A stretch of 64,000 nucleotides of DNA, taken from contig NC_079134.1 of NCBI RefSeq assembly GCF_945859705.1, forward strand, positions 122,884,620 through 122,948,619. Direction: 5' to 3'. This document shows, piece after piece, positions 26,201 to 38,200 of the stretch (the first letter of the stretch is position 1; every line of letters begins with the position of its first letter). The stretch comes from Episyrphus balteatus (Eukaryota; Arthropoda; Insecta; Diptera; Syrphidae). The position numbers and the translations under genes are program-made. Below the pieces are notes generated by a model that had not been told where the DNA came from, made no database searches, and saw nothing but the letters and a program-made list of their open reading frames with translations.

Positions 26201-29200
26201 TTTTAAGTGATTTCCGAGTCCCTGAGGTCAAAGTACGTAAGAAAAAAAAAATGGAATTGAGTGTCCATTTTGACTGTAAACCAGTGCTATCAAACATATC
26301 TGAAAAACTGACTTTGAACATTGCGAAACAATCAGCAATGGCTACAATTTTCATAGCAAGCAAAATCAGAACCTTTGATGAATTCCAAATGGCGCACAAA
26401 AGCGCATTGGATAGACTCAATCGAAATATGAAAGATGTGGAGTGTAATTATACTAAATGAATTGTTAGCGTTTCCTTCGTGTTTAATTAGGTGGTTTACA
26501 ATCTGTTACATATAAATGCTGAGGTTTCCGTCGTCCACTAGGCCCCTCTAAGAGGGTCACTGTTCTCATTTTACTTAAAATTTTCCTTAAAATTTTTCTT
26601 GTGCAACTCATCTTTTAGAAATTACATCACTTTAAACTTTCCTATTTATCCCAAAAGTATGCAATTTTGTTTAAAACAGTGAACAGTGTATGATACAAGA
26701 AAACTTATTATAAATTAACTCAGCCACAAGTTTTGAAACACTAATTTTTTTTCTCAAACTTATTGTTTTTAAAATACAACCTTTGACCCTTTAAAACGAC
26801 AAAAACTTCAGGTTTTTCCACAGATTGTAAAAAAATGCATTCAAAAAACTCAACATGTTACTAATTTGTTCTTGTTTTCGTCTTCTCGAAATCAATTTTG
26901 TTTTTACATCTTTTTTTTTTTTCTAGATGGCATTCTTTTAAACAATAACACTAATCCCCTTCTATTTTTAGGCCATTAAAGTCACATAATCATAATTCAA
27001 TAAATGTCGTGTTATATAAATGAAATGGGAAAAAGTCTTCAAAGAAACTTCATAAAAATGCCATGCTTATATGCATAGGTATAAATAAATCTTTTCTCCT
27101 AAATTTTTCTCGTAAATAAAGCAAAAACTCCGAACGTTATAGTCTGGAAGGTTATGTTGATAATAATAATAAAATCATTTTGTAAGGTCTTAAAAGAAAC
27201 ATAAAACATTGTTTGTTTAGTATTCTTCATCAACGTGTAAATGATTTAAGTGTTTTGCTTTTCCACTGTTGAATAATGCTATAAAATCAATTATAGCGCC
27301 ATCTACATATGTATATGCAAAACTCCTAAACATTAAAAAAAAAAGTCATCATTAAACTGAACCTAGGTGGGGTTAAGGTAGGGTTGCCAGGCGTCCGGGT
27401 TTTCCCGGACATGTACTCTTTTTTGGCTGTGTTGGGGACGTCCGGGATAGTTTCTATCAATTGTCCGGGATTGTACTCTTTTCTAGCCTTTAAGTATCTC
27501 ACTACTTGTATGCTACTCTTAATTCATTTAGCCCTAATTTTTCAATCGTCAGTTAGACTATCATAAGAATAAATCGTCGGTATGCTGCCAAAACGCACTA
27601 AGTCATATTTTAAGGGTTTTTAGATTTAAATGCAAAACGGTTCAGAATGATGATATCGATCTAGTAAAATACCACACTAAGAAATATTTGGCGTACTTTA
27701 TGAATTATTTGAGGTATATTTTTGCACGAAGTCAGAAAAAACAACTTTAATACAGGCACAACGCACTAAGTTGACTTAGTGCTTTTTACCTGTAACGCAA
27801 AAAAAATTAAATCAGTACTAGTTTATAGCAAGAGAAAGCATTAATGAGACTTAGTGCATTTTTCCTGTCTTCAAAACAACATTTTTAAATTTGAAAAATG
27901 ACTTACAAAGTATCTTGTGAGGTAAATGTAAGAAAAAAGCGGTCAAATGTAAACAGATTAATACAAATTGTAAGTTTATCAGCGAGTAAAGACGACTTGA
28001 ATTTTTTATATGTATGAATCTTAATAACCTTTTAAAAATGAATTAGAATTCTCGTAACTGGCTTCAAATTAAATGTTTTCGATACGAAAAAAATAAACTT
28101 CAAACTTAATATGAATTTGACCACAATTTTCGAAGCTTGAACGTTTTTAAGAGCTTTCGAAGAGGGAGAAACCCTGTTCCTAATTATCTGCCGGTAAAAA
28201 AATGGCCAAGCCTGTACAGGGTACACCGAACCTCTTAAATAAGCACAACTAAGAAGAAAGACCTGATTGATGTATGAGGTGTTCAGAGTCCATTTGAAAT
28301 TTGTGCATTATTTTGAACTTTGAAAAGCCTTTTTTCAAGAACTAAATTAAATTTTGAAATAGATTTCTTTCTTGTATACTATTTTATATAGAACAAAACC
28401 CTTAATTTTAAAGACCTTTAAAAATCCGACTTATGTACAGAGAAGTGGACTTCACCCTTTATTATTCTAAACGCCTCATTTGTAAGAAAGGTGTTATTCC
28501 TGAAATTTATCATTCTTGGTTTTCATCATTACCATCACAATGTTAGACAAAAGATTTCCTTCCAGAACTGGATGTATTAAGTGAAAGAGATCATTTTAAA
28601 TTGCTTCCATTTTTAAAGCCTTCTTTTATTAGTTACTTGTTTTTGATTCTTCTGCGTTGTAAAATTTCTGATTTAACTAGGTATAATTTAGATTTTGTCT
28701 TTACTTTTGTGCTATAATGTTGTTTCCTTTAACTTCATATGCCAGAAAAGTATTCATTACGAACAAATAATTGCAAATCATTACAGGTAAAAGGCACTAA
28801 GTCATGGCTTTTTCTACTTTCGTTCACATAATTATCATTTTGGTTTTTCAAAAACCAAAAAAGTTTTTGGAAACTAATGTCAAAATGTTGAGTTTGTGCT
28901 TAAAGTGATTATCTGACAGACAACAGTTAACATTGAATTTTCACAAGAGAAATAATCTTAAAAATCGATTTACTCAAAACTATGTTTTTTGACTTAGTGC
29001 ATTTTGGCAGCATAGCAACGAAATGTCAATATAAAAAAAAACTTTTATTCCTAGGAATAAGTTCTGAGGTTTATCTGACTATTGAAAAATTGGCCCTTAT
29101 TATTCAAAAAACAAATCGAGTTCATTAAAAGCGAGGCGTTTTTATTTTGGTTTATTATCTGCTCAATTCTGTTTTGTATTCTGTTCCAATATAATCAAAA

Positions 29201-32200
29201 CTCAAAAATATAGAATACGGCAAAATTTTAAACGATTAAGGAAAATCTAAAGCCACTTATCTAAGTAAGTTGCTAAGTCAAAAAGACCATTTCTTTACTT
29301 AGTAACTTACTAAAAATTTTATTGGCATTTAACTAAATCGTTGAAAATTTTGCGCAATTGGTTTTCTTTCAATGGAATTTTAAAATTTTTTTTAACTGGA
29401 ATTGCATTGCAACTTTTGAAGTATTATAGCTCAAATGTTTATTATAATACTATACCGAGAAGTCCAAACTTTGTCTCAGAGTTTTTTTTTTTGTGAAAAA
29501 ATAAGAAAAAAATTATACAAGGAACAAGGGTTAAAAATGTGATTTTTAAGTTAAAAGGATTGTTCGGTTATTTTTTTTATAAAATTATGCATTTTTTTTG
29601 TCCTAGTTTTGTACTCTTTTTTTTGTCCTTATTTGTCCGGGAAAGTCCGGGATTTTGCATCTCGATTACTAGTTTCGTCAAAATATATCTGGCAACCCTA
29701 GGTTAAGGCAATTGCTTATGCACAAGACCTGGTGGTATTAGCGTCGGGGATCCGTCCAATCATCATTAGCGAAAACATGAAGTCAGCCTTGATAAATCAG
29801 CAACTGGTTCGCTAAATGCAGACTGGTCGCTTAGCTAAAAAAAAAGAAGAAATCATGCTATTTATTGGGACCAAAATACCACCCTCCTTTTACCCTTCCC
29901 TAGTTTAGTACAACTCTATTTTAGGAAGACAAATCTATGACGTCACGTTTTTGAGATAAAAGAAGTTCAAACTGAATTTTTATCTGCGATATGTGACGTC
30001 ATAGATTTGGAATTGAATTAAGAACATCAAAGTCAACTTGAACGGTATATTTATATTTTGGTTTACCGAAAAAGTAAATTCTCAGTTTTATTGAACAATG
30101 AAAATTTTCATTATATCATGTTTTCTAATATTTACTTAAAAACATAGTTGGCAACCATACAATCCTAAAATTTTCAATTTTTTTATGAAACATAAATAGA
30201 AGAGATGTCAAAATGGTGCTTTTTTACAAAAATATTCATGAAATAGCGTAATAAGAGCTCTTAAGATGTGTTTTACTAATTTAGCACTTTTTGGACTTTG
30301 TTAACAAAATTTTTGATTTTTTTCTATGGAATAGGAATTTTATATTTAAGATGACCTGAATTTAGCCAAATTTCTAGCTTATATACTATTTTAAAAAAAG
30401 AAAATTCTGGCCGCCATTTTGATTAAAAAAAAGTTGGCAGTTTTTACGTAATCTCCATACATATCCTATCCATATCCTTCAGTGTAAGATATTTCATCAA
30501 TTTTCGTCTAGAAATCGCTATGCGATTTTGATGTAACGGTTATATTTCAAGAACAGAGGATAATAGAATTTTTCTGATTGCGAATTCGAGTTTAACAACC
30601 CAAAAACCTCTAGAAAAGTATATTTTGGTTCTTGTGGCAAAAATTGTATGACCAGTGACTTAAACTTTAGATTAAATTTAGTTTCTCTTTGGCTTATTAA
30701 CTGAAACTTAAGATATCTAGAGCTATGATAGAGATATCGCGAAAATTTAAACAGTTTTTGAAAGAGGAATGTCTGTTCCTATTTGTTTATAATGAATTAC
30801 CCAACATAAAACAGAAGCTCGAAAACAGCCAAAATGAAGTTTTTTTTAGAGTTTTATAACGTTAATATCTCAAAAACGGAGGTCAATAAAATTTTTCTGT
30901 CTTCAGATTCGAGTTTAGCACATCTCTCTCCTCTAAAAAAGTATATCTTGATTCTTGTGGCAAAAAAAAAGTTCAATTTTGTTGACTAGTGTAATTTGTC
31001 TATTCTTTCTTACTCATGATTGCGGAATCGATGCATCTTGAACATAATTTTGTCAAAAATGAACTTGAAAAGTCTTCCTTAGTGCTGTTGCAAATTCGCC
31101 TCATAAGTTGTTTCGTCCAAAAACAGAAAACCCCTGAAATGTTTTCAACTGTCAACTCTCAGTCTATAATGGATTTCTGGTTTAAGAACTAGCTGATTAT
31201 ACAAACTCCTGTGTATATCCTACCTTTACCTTTTAATTTTTATAAATATTTGAATTGAAGTCTTTCAACACTGGGACTAAGCGCCCTTTCACATGTGTTT
31301 TAAACAAGGAAGCCATCCACCTCTATAAATCAATGATGCTCCATTTGAACACCAGAAGAAACCAATACCGAAGTTTAAAATTTAGTTAAAAAGAAAAGAA
31401 TATGTGTCTTTTAAAAATATTTTTCCTTTTTAATTAAAAAAAAAGAAAAGAAATCAAAAACAAAACGAAAAATTGAAAAAAAAAAAAATAGATTTTTAAA
31501 TGAAGTGCAAATGAAAAATCGTTCCATAAAAATGTCATTGATCGTTCTGACTTAAGTAAATTGAAACATGAAAAAAAAGGTCTCGGCCCCATTTATTGCA
31601 TCAAATATGTATGTTTTTGTTGCAACAAATTTATGTTGCTTCAAAAATAAAATCTCTCACCCTCTCAGCTGCTATTGTGCTGACACACATAATATTATGG
31701 GTTGGATGCAGCACCATCACCAAAACCAATGCGCCATCGCCAGTTAGTGTGTTAAGTGCTTCAGAAATGTTCCAATATTTTTTCTTATTTTTGTACAGAT
31801 GGATTCGCCTCCAGACAAGATATACAAATTTATCTTTTCAATGGACCATGTGATTTGATATTCGATTTAATATTAAATAAAACAAAAAAAAAAAACAAAT
31901 TCCGGTGACCCAATTTGTATCTCTTGACACTGGGGTCATTATTTTTATTGTTAAGATGATTCTCTGGAGTGTTTCGAAACGATTATTATTGCTGCCAGAT
32001 TGGGGAATGCATGCAAATGGAATTGGAATAAAAGCACATAGAGTAACCTAAGTCGCGGCGAAATATTTTTAATCAGGGACGGTTCAGGGTTTAAAGTTGT
32101 TTCCCTATATAAAAAGTGTATATTATCACTGAATTTTATTTTGAGTTCAAAAAGAATTCAAATGTAATAGAGAAGTTCTGATGAAACAAAATGGTTTTCT

Positions 32201-35200
32201 AACTGCGAGAAAAAATCGAATTTCCAAAAGCGGGTTCTTCATTTGCGCGGTTCATTTATAAATCCGCCCCTGAAAATAAAAGCTAATGGTTGACAGTAAA
32301 ACCATGACATTATTGTCCATTTTATGGAATATGAGGACAATTACATTAAGTGCTATATAGTTGTGAGACTAAAATTTTGGAACCAAAACTGTGCAATTTA
32401 ATTTGAAGTGTATACAAATTGAAGTATGTATTTAAAAGAATCTATATGTAGGTCACAAATTTCGGGAAATAAATAGAACATACCACTTGTTTCAACTTGA
32501 CTTCGTCGCACGACGCACTGATTTTATCACGTTGTTAGTGTCCATCTCCATTTGGGTCGATCTTCTAAACAAAAAATCGGTAAGCTGTTGAAACAGTATT
32601 CAGATGTTTCATTTGTCCCAGAAACTGTTGGGGATGTCGATTTTTCTGAATATAGCCCTTCATCGAATTTTCTCCTCCAATCTTAACACATACCATAACT
32701 AGAAGCAGCTCGCTCTCAAAGCAAAATTGAAGGTTTTTATCCTTGGAACAACATCTGAACTGGCATATTTAAGAACTTTTACGGGACTTCCTTGATTCTT
32801 TGAGGGAGGGTCTAACTGCTTAAATGTCTTCTCAGTTAAAAAAAAAACGAGGTTTCAAATAGTTCCTTTAGTGTTTTTTGGTGTCAAAATTCATTTGCAA
32901 GACCATTTTTGGCGAAAATATGTGAAATGTGATACAATGAAGGCTATTAGTATGGGAAATACGAAACAGCTGCCAAATTTTTTCAAGCAGAATAATCGTT
33001 GAAATGGAATTATCTTTTTCAAGACAGTATATACTCGTAAGCTAGAAATTTATCAAAATTGTTGTCAAAGAGGTGGTCGATCTTGGATTTACATATGTTA
33101 TGTACCTATATGTGTTCATGGACAAAAATTCAAAAAATTAGAAAATAAAGTTAAAAAAAAAGGTAAAATTAGTAAAACACACTTTTAGATCTATTATTAT
33201 GGTACCTATTTCTAGGATTTTTGTTTTAAGTTGACAAAAAACAACATACAACGTTCCAATAAGAAGTAAAGAGAAATTTAGGTAGACAAGCAAATGCAAA
33301 AACACCAGCATCAAGTTGGCCTCCAGAAATGGAACAATACAAAACCGGGAGGCTTTGCCGTCTAGTTCTGAGGTCAAACCGGCGAACCCCGCTAGTGCGT
33401 GAAGCAGTTACGTTAGAGAGTTATGAACCCCTCAACATCAAGATCATAACAGCGCCAAAAATAACCGTTAAAAAGATATAAAATTCCAAACTTAAAAACA
33501 CAATCTTTCCCATGTAAATCATATGGGAAATAGAAATTTGCGATGTGGCGCGGCGGTACCTACTTAATGTTAATATTAAAGGCTGAAACTTTTACAGTAT
33601 TTTTTTTTTTTGTCATTTCCAACAATATTTTCGGGAATGCTTTGAATCAGTCTAATAGAGCTGGGCAAATCGTTCATTTCAAAAGATCGAATCGTTCAAA
33701 GATTAATTTCACCAAAGATTCGGTCTTCTCTATCAATCGTTCTTTCGTTCATTTAATCAAAACCATTTCTTTTTCACTCATTTCGTTCTGACAAATGAGA
33801 GAAGAAACAAGAAATCGGAGAAACTTATGGAATCGAAACAGAAATAGTGAATGCGTTTCCTAGTACTACAAAATAAAATAAAACACTGTCGCAGAAAAAA
33901 AAAGAAGACTTTTGAAAAACCGAATACAGAAACGCATTCTCTTAAAAAGAGAAAATTTTCAAAAGTAGTTTTAGATCGTTTTTCCGAGTAGGAACTTTAC
34001 TACAATGAAGTAGAAAACTTAGAATTTGGTTAAGAAAAACAAAAAAACTTTTGATATTCACTTTTGTACTTTTTTTTTTGTGCAATATTAAAATTGCTAT
34101 AATTCCTTAAATTTTTTGGTTTGGTGGTGTTAGGGGCTATTGGGTCCATAATGGGTGGACATTTTTTGAGAGAAATAAGAAACATTTGTATAATCTAAGC
34201 TACACTTACATTAATTGCGGCTTTCTTGTATTATAAGCGTTTGAAGGTAGCCATATTGATTTTTTTTTTAACAAACGTGAAAACTTTATTGTATTTTTTT
34301 TTAATTTTTAACAAAACTTTGGTAATATTATGTTTATATTCGTCCAATAATTTTATACCAATTCTTTAGAGAATTTTGTCTGAAAAGTTCATCGCGTATA
34401 TCGTGAAATATTAACATGCAACCATATAAAACAATTTTTCGTTTATATTTTTCATGAGAGATTTTTAAAAACTAAATTTTCTCTGCTTTTTTTTGAAAAT
34501 ATATTTTTGGAAAATTTTAATGTTAAATTTGATTATTAGTAAGGCCCTATGTCTTCGCCAAGTTCATAACTTCGAAATAGATATATCAAAAATAAAAAGA
34601 AGACAAGGTCAGATGTTTGATAGAAATTCCCAATCGAATCCGATTCAATTCAAACTCTGAACGTCTGAACCTGCTCATATAAACTTGCATCAGTTGTATG
34701 AATTGAATCGAAATGATGATTGAGAATGAATGGAATGAACGAGATCCGAGTTTAGATGATTTTTGATTGTGAACGATTTGAATGAACGAAACGTTCTTTT
34801 CCACTTCGTGGTTTTTGATTGTAAACGATTTGAATGAACGAAACGTACTTTTCCACTTCGTACTTTTTTATTTTATGAACGAGATTGATATAAGGATTGA
34901 TTGATTTGGTCTATAGTGATTGCAATCACTCAGAATTTTCGGTGAACGGATCAAAAAGACCGGATCAATCAAGATTGACAAAGCTCTACAGTCTAATGAC
35001 ATACGCACCAGAAGCTTTACACTTGGGTCTTGATATGGCTATTCTTACATTATAAGTCGCATGTTCAGCGAAAGTTCTGGCGCTATCTTGTGATTAAAGG
35101 TTTGTGACACCAAACTTTTCCTCAAAACCCGGTCTTTGCTCTTCCCCAAAGATTTTCTTCAAGGAAAAGAGATTGGTTGAACCTATAGACCTTTGCTCCC

Positions 35201-38200
35201 TTTGCATTGAAGTAGCTCATATAAGGTGTGGTTAATGATCTTTTTGTGAAACGAGTTCAACGATCACAGAATTCTAAGCTTCATAAAAGGAATCACGTAA
35301 ACCATCTTCCACTTACTTCAAGGCTTACCCCCATGGAAATTTGCAATATTTGTAGTTTAACTGGTTCTGGAAGATAGCAAATTAATCTAGTAGCTTTTTA
35401 AGTAACCCAATGTTCATTGAAATTTCATATACAAAGTATTAAACAGGAAGATATGAATAAGGTTCTTGTCCCGACAAGACTCCACGTCTATTTTAACCAA
35501 TAGTCTGGGAATTCTATTTTGGCTGGGCTTTGATTTTTCTATTGTCTCTATATAATACGGCCTTGTAAATTCCATCACATCTTACAGTAATTATAAACTT
35601 CAAAACAAAAGAACACCCATTGCAAATATACTTTTAAACCAACAGAAAAAAAAAACGAAGGAAAGAATACTCTAACTCTGAGAACAATTAATTGCATTTT
35701 TTCAGGTGTCAATTAGGCAGGTACAATCAACCTTCAACACTTCGTCCAACTTTTATTAATGAATTTAAAACTCCCCACCCTTGAGATTGACTCAAGTAGG
35801 TACTTACCATTACCAGTCATTTTATCGATCCATCCATCCGTCTGTCCAAGTCCAAGTATAATGTGTAATGAGAATAGGATAGTTCTTCGAAATATGCCAA
35901 ACACCATGATCGCGCTGTCGCTAATGGTTGCTGTCCCGCTGCTGCTGACTGCGGACGGGAAAAGATCTACGTCAGTTTTAATCGTTTGCAACTTTGCAAC
36001 TTCTCGTATAGATAGTTATAAAGGAGAAGCAAAGTCGTCCGTGAGTTGTTTTTCAAATAACGAAAAATGCAAGCATATATTCTGACAGTTGGGCGATTTT
36101 ATCTAGGTGAGCTAACGAGCCTATATAAGTATCTATCTGCCAGACTGACAATGATGCATTGGATTGCGCCTGGCGCTATCACCTGGCGTGTGGATTTGAT
36201 TGTGATCGCAACGTATATCTAATATAAAAAAAAATGCATTTAAAATCCTCACATCATAATCGTTTGTGTTCAAGACATGTGGTGACTCCTTAAAGGTGTT
36301 TTTTTACTGTCCCTCTGTCTTTTTTTTTTAATAGACAGACGTGAAAACCAACGAAAGGGCTTAGGGCAACCTATCTGTAAGGTTTAGGTTGATAAATAAT
36401 GCAGCCACGCGTGCAAACCATGATAAGCAAATAATGATCTAAAACTTGTTAGAAAAAAACGAGACTCACCGAGTGTGGATCTTCCACTTCATCAGTGTGT
36501 TCTTGGTCAGCTGAATGTTTTGTTATTATTCATAGAATGCTCTCCATGTGTGTGTCAAAAAAATTGATAAAAATCTATAAAATTAATATTTATAACTAAT
36601 TTCATTGAGTTTGATAGATAAATAGAAAAACGAGTCGGTATTACGAATTTCATTATTATTTTTTTTTCTTGTTTTTGAATTATACCTATGTCGGAGACAG
36701 TGAGTCGCAAGGTGCGCATTTTGAAGAGTGATGAGAGATTGACTTTTGACAAGCAAAAGTCATTCATAATGAAAATTGTTTTTTTTTATGTTGTGGAAAA
36801 AATTACATTTGACTGGCCCTATGTGACCATTTATTTTACTTGCTATAAGGTGTCAGGAGCGGATTAATTTTAATTTATTCTTCAAGCAAAACTATACACC
36901 TTTGTTACGACTAGTTTACTGTCTTAAGGGAGGTCGAAAAGTTAAAGTATTTGAAATGGAAATCCTAACCTGTTACGTCACTTTGCCTATTTACTTTTCA
37001 GAATACATACCTGCTTCCACTACTTGGATATTACATTGAAGAAAAGACCGCCCAGGTTAAGCACCTTCTTGTAGCAAAGGCCGCATTTGACTTTCCGCAT
37101 AGGAAATGTATTGGATTATGATCAATCTGTGCACATTTCGCCTAAACGGTTGGAAAATTTTTCTTTTTTGGTAATTCCTTTAATTCAGTTTGGGTTGCTA
37201 TATTTTTGCATGCGCATATTGCACTTCGAAATTTACAAAACGCCCCAGTACAGTGAGTGTAATACGCCCCAGTAAACTATTAAGTAAAATACTTATCAAC
37301 ATTTTTTTTTATTTGCTATATGCTTAACCCTCTACCGCATACTAACCCATATATGGTTTATCGATTTCATATCGATTTATTCCCATTATATTGCACCAAA
37401 TGTCAAAAAGAAAAAACTTTAATAAAACTATGTCTATTTTTGTATAATTAACCGGTTTTTATTATAAATGAGAGAGTCGTGATTCTGAAATAAACTCATT
37501 GTTTCAAGAGTATGTCTAAAGTGCAAATCAGTGAATAAAAGTGTGAACTTTTCAAGTGTTTTTTAATAAGAAATAAGTAAGTTGCATACAATTAAAAATA
37601 AGTTTCGTATGAATTTATTATACTTTTATATGCTTACGAAGTTTGTTCTTTGTTTTTTTTTTAAATAATTTTTGTCTTTTTTTGCGTTTTTTTCCAAAAC
37701 ACCATATATGGGTTATCATGCGTCGGCGACTTACATTACTGATTTTTGTGGGAATTTTTTTTTTTTTTTTTTGTAAAATTAATTCGAAGACTTTCTATGG
37801 AAAAAATAAGTAAGTAAATGCTAAAACTGGTGATGGCTTTCGAAGTGATGACGATCTAGCTTCAGATTCTGGCCCTTTTTAACATCAAACAAGCCTCCGA
37901 GCACTTTTGCAAATCTGTAACACCTAAAGTGTCACAAAAAAGATGATGCCCTTCAGCTTTGGCAGGTGATCAAAGCAGAGATGCAACAAAACAAAGCTGA
38001 GGGAGTTATATACAAGTCACGGAAGTCCAGCCCCATCTAATCCCGAAACTCCAATTCACTCACAACAACCAAGGGCAAAAGCCGTTGAAATCAGTACTAA
38101 CTGAAAACATCGACCATATCCCTGAATGGCAAACAAAAACACCAATATGTCAAATTTGGGAACTGAAAAAGGTATTGTGTACATGTAGAAAATGGAAGGT

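Noticed and set aside
33138..33420. Minus-strand hydrophobic frame and neighbouring GC-richer reading that looked like a membrane-protein or retroelement piece
   Set aside because: The frame turns into poly-Phe and no motif supports any family.
35734..36085. Plus 108-codon and minus 85-codon frames
   Set aside because: They overlap on opposite strands without family motifs. The plus frame is the longest in the window but Ser/Ile-rich with no domain; kept only as part of a possible promoter island.
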